NCBI GenBank assembly: GCA_021151665.1
Contig: JAGKWW010000011.1
Coordinates: 1-63,203 of the forward strand
Reading direction: 5' to 3'
Origin: Flavobacteriaceae bacterium
Lineage (GTDB): Bacteria > Bacteroidota > Bacteroidia > Flavobacteriales > Flavobacteriaceae
DNA: 63,203 nucleotides
Positions within the stretch are counted from its first letter, which is position 1; every line of letters starts with the position of its first letter. The translations under genes and the position numbers were made by a program. Shown piece by piece: positions 34,608 to 43,493 of the stretch. The notes beneath the pieces were generated by a model. That model was not told the DNA's origin. It searched no databases and saw only the letters and a list, made by a program, of their open reading frames with translations.

Positions 34608-35540
34608 TCAAAGTTCTTCCCAAGGCTTTTCGCGGCCGCCAAAATTCTTAGCCTCTATGTAGATTTTTTTTACCGAAGGATATTTCGCTTTTATCCGATC
34701 CTCTAATGAAGCGGTCGTGGTAAAAAGTTCGGCGACGGTCATGTCCTTCTTAAATTCCACATCGAGCGCAAGGAGTATTTCGTGTGGCGCGAGATGCATA
34801 GTAAGCGGATAATACAAAGTTTTTACTTTCTCCTCGGCATTTACAAGGTTATAGATGCCCTCTACCATTACAAAATCTGCACTTTCTCCTACGAGTAAAC
34901 CTTTGCTCTCTCTAACCATGGTAACGGCTACAAAGATGAGCACCCCGCCGATGAGCATAGAGGCTATCGCGTCATACATTGGTTCGTTAAAATAATGACC
35001 AAGAAACACCCCCGCCAAGGCGATCAGCAAACCGGTAATAGCCGCACTTTCTTCATAGATCACTGCAAACAACCCGGGATCTTTACTCATGCTCAGCTCT
35101 TTCCAAAAACCATGCTCACCCTTCGCTTTGTTAAACTCGCGTACGGCGTAAATAAGCGAGGCACCCTCAAAGAACATCGAACTTATCAATACTATGTAAT
35201 TCCAGAACGGATCACGAAGCGCTACCGGATGCTGCAGGTGTGCAATACCTTCATAGAGCGACATCCCGCCTCCCAATGAAAAAACAAGGATAGCGACAAT
35301 CAACGTCCAGAAATAGAGTTCTTTTCCATGACCAAAAGGATGTCCTGCATCAGCGGGCCGTGTACTGCGGCGCATACCTAAAAGCAATAACAGTGAGTTC
35401 CCGCTGTCGACTGTGCTGTGGATGCCCTCAGACATCATGGCCGAACTTCCGGTTATAGATGCGGCCACAAACTTTACCGCAGCGATACATAAGTTTGCCG
35501 CAAGAGCGCCATATATCGCAAATTTCGAATTACTTTTCAT
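34608..35540 (-). CDS. cation diffusion facilitator (CDF) transporter
   Basis: A 310-residue metal efflux protein for divalent metals (Zn, Fe or Mn). About six membrane segments: IYGALAANLCIAAVKFV near the N-terminus, the typical GHPFGHGKELYFWTLIVA loop (His-rich), and later FLGHYFNEPMYDAIASMLIG. The HxxxD-type site on helix 5 (H near residue 180) plus helix-2 Asp make the transport site. The cytosolic C-terminal domain follows (MVEGIYNLVNAEEKVKTLYYP). Start MKSNSKFAIYGALA at 35540. Confidence 0.9.
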   Translation of the reverse strand: MKSNSKFAIYGALAANLCIAAVKFVAASITGSSAMMSEGIHSTVDSGNSLLLLLGMRRSTRPADAGHPFGHGKELYFWTLIVAILVFSLGGGMSLYEGIAHLQHPVALRDPFWNYIVLISSMFFEGASLIYAVREFNKAKGEHGFWKELSMSKDPGLFAVIYEESAAITGLLIALAGVFLGHYFNEPMYDAIASMLIGGVLIFVAVTMVRESKGLLVGESADFVMVEGIYNLVNAEEKVKTLYYPLTMHLAPHEILLALDVEFKKDMTVAELFTTTASLEDRIKAKYPSVKKIYIEAKNFGGREKPWEEL

Positions 35541-35544
35541 AGTT

Positions 35545-35578
35545 TAAAAAAATCCCCGACATCTGGAGATACCGGGGA
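35545..35578 (-). terminator. terminator of the acidic-protein gene
   Basis: Minus-strand stem TCCCCG / CGGGGA with an inner ATC/GAT pair, followed by seven Ts. It lies before the CDF gene, so that gene probably has its own promoter. Confidence 0.85.
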
Positions 35579-35600
35579 CTTGTAAATATAGCAGCAGTTA

Positions 35601-36050
35601 TTAGTAGCGTTCATTAGTCTCTTCAAAGTCCTCATCATCACTGGAAAGCGACTGGTTCTGGTCTTCATCAAGGTCTACGTTGTCGCGGAGTATGTAATCG
35701 TCCTGACTAAAGGCATCAGCGTAAGTACCGGCTTCAGTTTCTTCATTCCACACACCGTCGCGTGCACTGTCGTTATCATAATCCAGTGTATCAGATAAAT
35801 TGGCGGGGTTAGAATCTTTAGTATAAGTTACGCCTGGCTGCTCCATGGCGAGATACTTATCGGTATCATCAAGGCCTTCGCTGCGTTCGGCTTTCACATC
35901 GTTACCGGTATTTGCCTGATCGTCATTTAATCCTTCATCACCCGTATAATCGTTGCGGTGAAATTCATTCCTTCCCAGATTATCTCCGTCTCCCCTGCCG
36001 GGTTCGCGAAGGTTTTCATTTTCAGTATTTGTTTTCGGCTCCTTATCCAT
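35601..36050 (-). CDS. acidic disordered protein of unknown function
   Basis: A 149-residue protein almost without hydrophobic core and rich in Asp, Glu, Asn and Gly (for example GDGDNLGRNEFHRNDYTGDE and DNVDLDEDQNQSLSSDDEDF). No signal peptide. Such proteins in Flavobacteria tend to be stress-induced; that is family-level impression, not proof. It shares a likely promoter with a 70-residue gene 16 bases upstream and ends at a strong terminator. Confidence 0.7.
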   Translation of the reverse strand: MDKEPKTNTENENLREPGRGDGDNLGRNEFHRNDYTGDEGLNDDQANTGNDVKAERSEGLDDTDKYLAMEQPGVTYTKDSNPANLSDTLDYDNDSARDGVWNEETEAGTYADAFSQDDYILRDNVDLDEDQNQSLSSDDEDFEETNERY

Positions 36051-36066
36051 AACTATCCGTTTTAAA

Positions 36067-36279
36067 TTAAAATAAAATGAGGCTCAGTTCATTCAGCTTC
36101 AGCAACTTCAGATTGGTCTTTAAAAGGTTCTTCAATAACTGGTTGCAGGTTACCTCCTCTGCCCTTTTCATCTCCTGCTCAAATTCGGCAGCGGCCTTAT
36201 CAAAAGGCACGGCTCCCGAGTCGAGCCTGGCATCATGTTGTAATACTCTTTCCATAGTAGTTGCAATTGTGTAGTTCAT
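36067..36279 (-). CDS. small protein of unknown function
   Basis: A 70-residue helical protein (MNYTIATTMERVLQHDARLD then AAEFEQEMKRAEEVTCN). No membrane or export signal. It precedes the acidic disordered protein in the same direction and the two are probably one transcript. I do not recognise a family; coding is supported by an uninterrupted helix-forming sequence and context. Confidence 0.5.
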   Translation of the reverse strand: MNYTIATTMERVLQHDARLDSGAVPFDKAAAEFEQEMKRAEEVTCNQLLKNLLKTNLKLLKLNELSLILF

Positions 36280-36451
36280 AGTGTTGTTTACATTTTTAAA
36301 ATTACGGATAAGGATTGTAATCTTTGCTAATATTACTATAACAGAATATTAATTTACTGCCAATAAATATAGTGATTGCAATGGTTAAAGCTATACTAAT
36401 TAACATTTAAAATTGTAAGGCATTATTTATTTTTAGAAAAACAACATCCCG

Positions 36452-38749
36452 ATGGATATCAATTTCAGCAACAACCCAAAGCTCCTCATTTATCTACCTT
36501 ATATATATACTGTTTGGCAGGATGATGCTATTACATCCGAAGAACAAACTGTATTAAAAAACCATGTTGCAAAACAGGCGTGGCTTACCGGTGCAGAAAA
36601 AGATTACCTAAACAAATTGCTGGACCCGAACAATCCGCCAACACGGTCGGAGCTATTTCACTGGTCGCAACAGTTGACGGGCAGTGGCTCTCGCGATATA
36701 AAAAGCCTCGCTGGTTTAGGCATATCCCTTGCGAACAGTAAAAGGGAAAGTTTTTCTACTGATGAAATTACCATACGCCATGCAGAGTTTGCTGAACTCG
36801 GTTCCCGTTTAGGGCTTTCGGATACCGAAGTTCTTGCCTCTTTTAGGGAGTCGTCTGCAGTTACCCGCAAATACAAGAGCCGTTCGGCGTTTGATGTAGC
36901 AGCATTAACTTCATTGCTGGACGGTGAACAGGCTGCTGTGATAAAAAAAGTCAAGGATATTATCAGTTCTGAAGCATTCCGCATGGAAGAGATCACCGAC
37001 GTGCCGCTATACCGCGAAAAGATAATGGACTGGTGCAAAGCCTTAGCCGATGCAGGGCTGGGATCTTATGCTTATCCAAAGGCTTCGGGCGGGCAAAACG
37101 ATATGGAAGGCTACTTTGCGATCATGGAAACGCTGAGCTATCACGATTTGAGCCTTGTTATTAAATTTGGGGTACAGTTTGGTCTTTGGGGTATGAGCGT
37201 ATTATTCCTGGGAACCGAAAAGCATCATGAAAAGTACCTGAAGGACATTGGCACACTTAAGCTTCCCGGGTGCTTTGCCATGACGGAAACACACCATGGA
37301 TCTAACGTAAAAGGAATCCAGACTACAGCCACGTACGATCATACGGCCCGCACATTTATCATAAATACGCCCGAAAAATACGCACGTAAAGAATACATAG
37401 GCAATGCGGCCAACCATGGCGAAATGGCGACCGTATTCGCCAAGTTGATTATTGATGAAAAAGATTATGGGGTAAATGCTTTTATAGTTCCAATCCGCGA
37501 TGAAGAGAAGAAGGTGCTCCCGGGTGTTATCATTGAAGATTGCGGGCACAAAATGGGGCTCAATGGGGTAGATAACGGCATTATTACATTTAACAATGTA
37601 GTTATCCCGAAAAAAAATATGCTTGATAAATTTGCTTCGGTTAGTGAAGACGGAGAATTTGAAAGCCCAATACCGAGCGATAACCGGCGCTTTTTTACCA
37701 TGCTTGGCACGCTGGTGGGTGGCCGTATAGGGATACCACGTTCTGCACTGGCAGCTGCAAAAACGGGACTGGCCATTGCAATAAAATACAGTGATAAGCG
37801 AAAGCAGTTCGGCCCCACAAACGGCAGCGAAGTGCCGGTTTTAAATTACCGCATGCATCAGCAGCGGCTTATTCCTTATCTGGCCAATGCATATGCGCTA
37901 CACTTCGGCCTTCAATACCTTACCAAACGATTTATGGCCCGCACCCCCGAAGATATGCAGGAGATCGAAGCTTTGGCAGCAGGCCTGAAAGCTTATGGTA
38001 CGTGGAATACCCGCAACACCCTGCAGGAATGCCGTGAGGCCTGTGGCGGTAAAGGGTATCTTAGCGAAAACAGGATAGATGCGCTAAAAAACGATACGGA
38101 AATCTACACCACTTTTGAGGGTGACAACACCGTGCTTATGCAGCTTGCCGCAAAAAACCGGTTAGGAGAATTCAGGAAGCAATTCGGGGAAATGAATGTA
38201 TCAAGTGTTTTTAGTTATCTGCTGGACCAGGCAAAAACGGCGGTAACCGAGAAAAATCCAATAGCCACGCGCAACATGTCTGAAGAACACCTGAAAGACC
38301 CGGCATTTCATAAAAGTGCATTTGAGTACCGGGAAAAGCAGCTTATCGCATCGGCCGCAAGGCGATTTAAAAAGCTTACCGATGACGGCCTGGATCCTTT
38401 TGATGCTGCCAATATACTACACCCACACATGCTCGCGCTCGGCAATGCCTATATTGACCGGGTTGTGCTGGAACAGTTTAGAGGCGCCGTTGATGCAATA
38501 CAATACCCAGAACTAAAAGAAGTGATGGAAAAACTCTGCCAGCTTTTTGCATTAAACAGACTGGAAGAGCACAAAGGCTGGTATCTTGAAGAAGGCTATA
38601 TGGAAGGTGTGAAAACCAAAGCCATCAGGAAAATGGTAAGCCAGCTCTGCTGGGAATTGCGCCCTGATGCGGTGGCGTTAACTGAAGCGTTTGCTATACC
38701 GGAAAGCTGCCTCGCCCCAATAGTAACGCATAAATCCTCAGAAGCTTAA
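36452..38749 (+). CDS. acyl-CoA dehydrogenase/oxidase with N-terminal TerB-like segment
   Basis: A 765-residue FAD enzyme of the acyl-CoA dehydrogenase superfamily with peroxisomal acyl-CoA-oxidase-like length. The middle domain has CFAMTETHHGSN (274-285), the later ALHFGLQYLTKRF and the CoA-domain segment YTTFEGDNTVLMQLAAKNRL. Residues 1-100 (YIYTVWQDDAITSEEQTVL) resemble a TerB-like metal-binding helical module. It begins beta-oxidation of acyl-CoAs. Its end overlaps menC by 4 bases. Start ATG at 36452. Confidence 0.86.
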   Translation: MDINFSNNPKLLIYLPYIYTVWQDDAITSEEQTVLKNHVAKQAWLTGAEKDYLNKLLDPNNPPTRSELFHWSQQLTGSGSRDIKSLAGLGISLANSKRESFSTDEITIRHAEFAELGSRLGLSDTEVLASFRESSAVTRKYKSRSAFDVAALTSLLDGEQAAVIKKVKDIISSEAFRMEEITDVPLYREKIMDWCKALADAGLGSYAYPKASGGQNDMEGYFAIMETLSYHDLSLVIKFGVQFGLWGMSVLFLGTEKHHEKYLKDIGTLKLPGCFAMTETHHGSNVKGIQTTATYDHTARTFIINTPEKYARKEYIGNAANHGEMATVFAKLIIDEKDYGVNAFIVPIRDEEKKVLPGVIIEDCGHKMGLNGVDNGIITFNNVVIPKKNMLDKFASVSEDGEFESPIPSDNRRFFTMLGTLVGGRIGIPRSALAAAKTGLAIAIKYSDKRKQFGPTNGSEVPVLNYRMHQQRLIPYLANAYALHFGLQYLTKRFMARTPEDMQEIEALAAGLKAYGTWNTRNTLQECREACGGKGYLSENRIDALKNDTEIYTTFEGDNTVLMQLAAKNRLGEFRKQFGEMNVSSVFSYLLDQAKTAVTEKNPIATRNMSEEHLKDPAFHKSAFEYREKQLIASAARRFKKLTDDGLDPFDAANILHPHMLALGNAYIDRVVLEQFRGAVDAIQYPELKEVMEKLCQLFALNRLEEHKGWYLEEGYMEGVKTKAIRKMVSQLCWELRPDAVALTEAFAIPESCLAPIVTHKSSEA

Positions 38750-39786
38750 AGAACTAAGGGTATATCCCACGGTAATTCAGGATCGTAATGAAGTCTACCT
38801 CCTGCAACCTTTAGCGGACTGTCAAAGTTATTGGTATACAATGCGCCCGTACCTAGTCCCTGTGGCATAGGGTTGTTTTGAAGGAACGCCCACTGTGAGA
38901 TGGCATTAAGTCCCACATTGCTTTCCAGCGCAGAAGTTGCCCACCAACCTATGTTTAAGCTCTCGGCAAGCGCAATCCATTCCCGGCTGCCCCGGAAACC
39001 ACCAATCAGGCTGGGCTTTAAAATAATATATTGCGGCTTTATTTGTTCGAGCAAATCTTCTTTGCGCTCAAGGCTTGTAATACCGATTAACTCCTCATCA
39101 AGCGCGATAGGTATCGGTGTTTCGCGGCAAAGCTGATTCATTGCTAAGACCTGCCCTTGCTTTATTGGCTGCTCAATACTATGAATTTGATATTTAGATA
39201 ACTGATTAAGTTTATCTAAAGCATTGGTAGCAGAAAATGCACCGTTGGCATCAACCCTTATTTCTATGTCGGCAACTGAAAAATGATTCCGGATAAATTT
39301 TAGCAAGCCTAACTCTTTATCAAAATCAATAGCGCCAATTTTAAGTTTAATGCAGTTAAAACCTGTTTCGAGTTTTTCCTCAATCTGCTGCTTCATATAG
39401 GCTTCATCGCCCATCCATACTAATCCGTTTATAGGGATGAGTTTGGAGCCTGAAGTAAATTCGGAGGGAAACAATACAAATGGATTTTTTGCTTCCAATG
39501 AGCGAAAAGCCGTCTCTACGCCAAATTGTATGGATGGCCATTCAGACAGTTCGTGCCACAGCCTTTCTTCGCCGAGTTCGATGTTGGCACAAACCCATTG
39601 CAGCTTTTCTTCATAGCCCGGCCTGTCATCGTAACTCAGCCCACGAAGAATGCCACATTCACCGATACCTTTTTTTCCATCGTGTTCAAGAATGATAAAG
39701 AATGTTTCCTTTTCGGTCATCACCCCGCGCGAGGTACCGCTAGGGCGTTTGAAATTAAGGACATAACGGGTGTAAGTGGCTATCAT
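38746..39786 (-). CDS. menC: o-succinylbenzoate synthase
   Basis: A 346-residue enolase-superfamily enzyme that dehydrates SHCHC to o-succinylbenzoate in menaquinone synthesis. Catalytic lysines sit in IKLKIG (146-151) and at K257 (YIILKPSL); metal ligands are D179 (RVDANGAF), E205 (SIEQPIKQ) and D230 (IALDEELIG). The gene cluster with menA and menB supports this over other muconate-cycloisomerase-like activities. It converges on the acyl-CoA dehydrogenase gene. Confidence 0.93.
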   Translation of the reverse strand: MIATYTRYVLNFKRPSGTSRGVMTEKETFFIILEHDGKKGIGECGILRGLSYDDRPGYEEKLQWVCANIELGEERLWHELSEWPSIQFGVETAFRSLEAKNPFVLFPSEFTSGSKLIPINGLVWMGDEAYMKQQIEEKLETGFNCIKLKIGAIDFDKELGLLKFIRNHFSVADIEIRVDANGAFSATNALDKLNQLSKYQIHSIEQPIKQGQVLAMNQLCRETPIPIALDEELIGITSLERKEDLLEQIKPQYIILKPSLIGGFRGSREWIALAESLNIGWWATSALESNVGLNAISQWAFLQNNPMPQGLGTGALYTNNFDSPLKVAGGRLHYDPELPWDIPLVL

Positions 39787-39799
39787 CGCAGGCTTGAAA

Positions 39800-40477
39800 T
39801 TATAGTTCTATACTTTCCCCTACTTCCAGGAGCATGAGGTCTTTGCCTTTATCGAAGAATTTCTTTCTTGACGCATCCTTATCGATCTTGATATAGCCGA
39901 AAGTATCAAAGTGGTATCCTAATATTTTATCGCACTCCAGGAAATCCGAAGCAATGATGGCATCCTCTACATCCATGGTAAAGTTAGACCCGATAGGCAG
40001 TACCGCAAGGTCCAGCTTTGTGCGCATGGGTATCAGCTTCATGTCAAATGTTACTGCGGTATCTCCGGCAATATAGATGGATTTGTGCTCGCCTTCAATT
40101 ACAAATCCTCCCTGATTACCGCCATAAGTTCCGTCCGGGAATGAGCTCGAGTGGTGTGCCACAACATATTTCACTTTCCCAAAATCAAACTGCCAGCTGC
40201 CGCCGTGGTTCATCGGGTGTGTTTTAAAACCTTTCTTGTCGTAATATCCTGTTATCTCGGCATTAGAGACGATTACAGCTCCGGTATTTTTTGCGATGGT
40301 TTCCACATCGAGTATATGATCGCCATGAGCATGGGTTATCAATATATAATCGGCCTTAAGGCTGTTAACGTCAATGTCTTTCGCCAGTTCATTTGCTGAG
40401 ATATAAGGATCGGTAATAATATGCTTGCCCCCTACCTCTATCCCGAGGCTTGCATGCCCGTAAAATGTGATTTTCAT
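39800..40477 (-). CDS. metal-dependent hydrolase UPF0173
   Basis: A 225-residue metallo-beta-lactamase-fold hydrolase. The HxHxDH motif is THAHGDH (residues 48-54), then HHSSSFPDG and AGDTAVTF supply further metal ligands. Opens with MKITFYGHASLGIE, typical of the UPF0173/YtkL subgroup. The substrate is unknown. It lies between menC and menA in the men operon, so a hydrolytic step or side-product repair in quinone synthesis is possible (inference). Confidence 0.88.
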   Translation of the reverse strand: MKITFYGHASLGIEVGGKHIITDPYISANELAKDIDVNSLKADYILITHAHGDHILDVETIAKNTGAVIVSNAEITGYYDKKGFKTHPMNHGGSWQFDFGKVKYVVAHHSSSFPDGTYGGNQGGFVIEGEHKSIYIAGDTAVTFDMKLIPMRTKLDLAVLPIGSNFTMDVEDAIIASDFLECDKILGYHFDTFGYIKIDKDASRKKFFDKGKDLMLLEVGESIEL

Positions 40478-40511
40478 ATTGTATAGTTTAGTCGTTTATA
40501 AGTTGATTTGT

Positions 40512-41414
40512 TTATAATTGAAAAGCGATGCATAACAATACCGAAAGGAGGAATGTACTAAGCGCTACCTTCTTTAGTTCCGGGTCAAGCTCCCTGGGCA
40601 CTGTATTTTTAGCTACCGTTTTTAAGTGAATAAGAAACGGCACAAATGCTAAAAGGAAAATATACTGTACCGGCTTAAAGTGGGACAATACCGCAAGTAC
40701 CAGTGCAAGCAGCAACGCCGTAATTATTATGGTGTAATGATAAATTTTAGCTTTTGCCGGGCCCATTTTTACAACAAGCGTATTCTTGCCGGACATGGCG
40801 TCTGATTGCTGGTCGCGCATGTTGTTCAGATTAAGTACCGCAACGCTCAACAGGCCAATAGAAATTGCCGGCAGAATAATTAGTGGGTCTATATGTTTAG
40901 CAAAAAGGAAATAGCACCCAATCACGCTTACCAGACCAAAGAAAATAAATACGAACAGATCGCCCAGGCCGCGATAGCCATACGCCGAACTGCCTACTGT
41001 GTATTTTATTGCGGCTGCAATTGCGCTTATTCCCAACAGAAAAAAGAATAGTGAGTAAGCAAAATTTTCGCTTCCAAAAGAAAGGTATATCAACAGTATC
41101 GCCGCAGCTAACGTGAGTAGTGAAGTGATTATGATACCTCTTTTCATAGATTCCGCCGATATCGCTCCGCTCTGGATCGCGCGTTGCGGGCCTATCCTGT
41201 GTTCGTTATCAGTACCTTTAATGCCATCGCCGTAATCATTGGCAAAGTTGGATAATACCTGAAGGCCAAGCGTAGTAACCAGTGCCATTGATATGATTCC
41301 CCAATTTACCAACCCTTGCGAGTAGGCATAGAAACTACCTACCAATATCCCCGATACGGAAAGCGGTAAAGTGCGTAAGCGCGCGGCCTGAAGCCATGCT
41401 TTTGTGTTTGTCAT
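40512..41414 (-). CDS. menA: 1,4-dihydroxy-2-naphthoate polyprenyltransferase
   Basis: A 300-residue UbiA-superfamily membrane prenyltransferase. Asp-rich motif 1 is NFANDYGDGIKGTDN (the NDxxD form) and motif 2 is NNMRDQQSDAMSGKNT. About eight hydrophobic segments follow. It transfers a polyprenyl group to DHNA in menaquinone synthesis. It shares the direction and close spacing of the men run. Start MTNTKAWLQAARLRTLPLS at 41414. Confidence 0.93.
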   Translation of the reverse strand: MTNTKAWLQAARLRTLPLSVSGILVGSFYAYSQGLVNWGIISMALVTTLGLQVLSNFANDYGDGIKGTDNEHRIGPQRAIQSGAISAESMKRGIIITSLLTLAAAILLIYLSFGSENFAYSLFFFLLGISAIAAAIKYTVGSSAYGYRGLGDLFVFIFFGLVSVIGCYFLFAKHIDPLIILPAISIGLLSVAVLNLNNMRDQQSDAMSGKNTLVVKMGPAKAKIYHYTIIITALLLALVLAVLSHFKPVQYIFLLAFVPFLIHLKTVAKNTVPRELDPELKKVALSTFLLSVLLCIAFQL

Positions 41415-41456
41415 TTTTCTAAGTTTCTAAGTGGCTAAGTTCCTTAGTTCCTAAGG

Positions 41457-42965
41457 CTACATCCACCCTTTATTCGTTGTTTCTACCTGATAAAGCCAGT
41501 AATTTGCCAGCTCTTTCATTTTAGTAAAGTTGGCCACGCCGAACGATATCGAACCCCCGGCGGTATGTATCTTAATAGTACCCACATTACTTCCCACCTG
41601 CCAGAAAAACTGATGAAGCGTAAGGGATTGAATCCGATGCGGCCCGATATAATCTTGGGCAATGTCCCAAGCGCCACTTTGTTTTATGATGAAGTCGTCG
41701 CTTACGAAAAGCCGGTTGTTCCGGTAATTAAAGTATACAATTATAAAAGCAAAGACTGCATAGATCAATGCGAAAACCTGATATTCCCGCAATTCTGCGG
41801 AAAGCTGCCATGCCAGTGTATAGTAAATACCTACCGGAATACAAATGGAAAGAAAAATACCGAGTATCAGTTTCCTGATGTTAGGCTTAACTTCCTGTCC
41901 ACGGTGCGGGTGGCCCTGGAGCAACATCTCTAAAAGCGCATCTTTCTCTACAGTGCTGCACCCCGGGATTTCGGTTGCCGTTTGCCTCTGCTGTTTTGAT
42001 GAAGCCTCCATATCCGTTGCCTGTCGAATGCGAAGATCATTGATGTTCAGTTTCTTTTGAAAGAAATTCCGGCTCGTCGTCACTACCTGCACCTTGTCGG
42101 GACGAATAATTGTATTGCGTGTGTTGAGCAATCCATGGGATAGCAAAAGCGCATTTCGTTGTTTCGTTATTTTAAAACCGTAAAATTTGAAAATGGTCCG
42201 TACCAGGTTGATCATTAAGATGAGTACGAGGATAACCATTACAATGGTGGTGATGAACTTCAGCAGTACGCGTGGATTAATATAATCATCCAGCGGATTA
42301 GAATCATACCCTGCCGCCTTTACAAAATCATCAATGTGCTGGAAAGTAGTAATGCAGAAGGCAAACAGGAGCGCGAAACTACGGGCATAGTTAGATGTGA
42401 TTCCGGTTTTAAAAAGGCTAAGAAAGCTAATCTCGATAAAAGGCGCTTCATCTGTTGCATGCAGGATTTCATTATTAGGCATTGTGCGCCCTTTTCGTTT
42501 ATCGGTATCTAAAAGCCTCAGTTTTAAAGCTTGCGCCAGATCATGGTCAACTGCCTTTATTTTCGCTTCATTGCCGCTGCTTCCCGCGGTATCAATTTCT
42601 AAGGCATGCACCCCAATAAGCCTTTGCAATAACGATTGATTGATATTGACCTGCTGTATCTTATCTAAAGGAATAGCCAGCCGGCTCTTATTCCAGATAC
42701 CGCTGTTGATGACGAATTCCTCGTTATCTTCATCGAGCATAAAGGTAAAGTTGCGGTACTTTAAATAAGCTATGACTGCAACAATTACCACAAATGCAAG
42801 TATTCCGATAATGATGGGCAGCGGACCGATCTTACGAATATTGATAATGACCGGTATAAGAAGCGGCACGAGTGCACGAACCAGCTTCTGGAAAGTATCG
42901 GCAAACATGACGATAACCCCGATAGCCGACTGCCGTTGCGGTATACTGAAATCGTTATTGCTCAT
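41457..42965 (-). CDS. bacterial PH-domain membrane protein (YdbT-like)
   Basis: About 502 residues with paired membrane segments and three bacterial PH (bPH2/DUF304) modules, as in Bacillus YdbT: the first near NFTFMLDEDNEEFVINSGIW, a second near FKITKQRNALLLSHGLLNTR, a third near RLFVSDDFIIKQSGAWD. YdbST-like pairs are membrane proteins of unclear job. Its start overlaps the end of the preceding YdbS-like gene by 11 bases, so the pair is coupled. A start at 42980 is possible. Confidence 0.85.
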   Translation of the reverse strand: MSNNDFSIPQRQSAIGVIVMFADTFQKLVRALVPLLIPVIINIRKIGPLPIIIGILAFVVIVAVIAYLKYRNFTFMLDEDNEEFVINSGIWNKSRLAIPLDKIQQVNINQSLLQRLIGVHALEIDTAGSSGNEAKIKAVDHDLAQALKLRLLDTDKRKGRTMPNNEILHATDEAPFIEISFLSLFKTGITSNYARSFALLFAFCITTFQHIDDFVKAAGYDSNPLDDYINPRVLLKFITTIVMVILVLILMINLVRTIFKFYGFKITKQRNALLLSHGLLNTRNTIIRPDKVQVVTTSRNFFQKKLNINDLRIRQATDMEASSKQQRQTATEIPGCSTVEKDALLEMLLQGHPHRGQEVKPNIRKLILGIFLSICIPVGIYYTLAWQLSAELREYQVFALIYAVFAFIIVYFNYRNNRLFVSDDFIIKQSGAWDIAQDYIGPHRIQSLTLHQFFWQVGSNVGTIKIHTAGGSISFGVANFTKMKELANYWLYQVETTNKGWM

Positions 42966-43482
42966 CGGTGTCGCGTTCAAGGATCTTGCCCATCAGCAAT
43001 TGTTTTATTTTTTCCGCATGTTCTTTTTCAAGCCCTTTGATCTCAATATCGCTCTGCTTTCCCCCGGCCGTAAATATCTCTATCGCGGCCAGCCCAAACC
43101 ACCTCGCAATAAGGCCTTCGTTCAGGGCAACATGTTGTACACGCGTATAAGGGATGATAGTAGTTGATATGCTAATTGCGCCGCTTTTATACAGTGCATC
43201 ATGTGTGCGGAACGCGAAGCCCCGGTTACGGAAGCTAATGGTTGAAACGATTAACGAAAACACCAGCAATACCACCCATACAACTGCAACCACCCACCAA
43301 TAATCTCTCAACTCATCAATCAGCAATACACCGCCAACTCCTAATGCTCCCAATATAACAAAGGTAATTGCCGTATTCAGCAGGATCACTTTGTAATAGT
43401 TGGGGTGGAGTTTAGTAAGGCCGACATCCTCAAAGCGTGGAAGTGCAGCCGTATCAATAGCGACGTTAGTAAAATTTTCCAT
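42955..43482 (-). CDS. bacterial PH-domain protein (YdbS-like)
   Basis: A 175-residue membrane protein with two adjacent membrane segments (about 32-76) and one bPH2 domain (RNRGFAFRTHDALYKSGAIS and ALNEGLIARWFGLAAIEIFT). The ATG at 43482 gives MENFTNVAIDT with no overlap of menB; the ATG at 43506 would overlap menB by 13 bases. The YdbS-YdbT pair sits inside the men cluster, between menB and menA. Confidence 0.82.
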   Translation of the reverse strand: MENFTNVAIDTAALPRFEDVGLTKLHPNYYKVILLNTAITFVILGALGVGGVLLIDELRDYWWVVAVVWVVLLVFSLIVSTISFRNRGFAFRTHDALYKSGAISISTTIIPYTRVQHVALNEGLIARWFGLAAIEIFTAGGKQSDIEIKGLEKEHAEKIKQLLMGKILERDTDEQ

Positions 43483-43493
43483 GGAACTACTGC

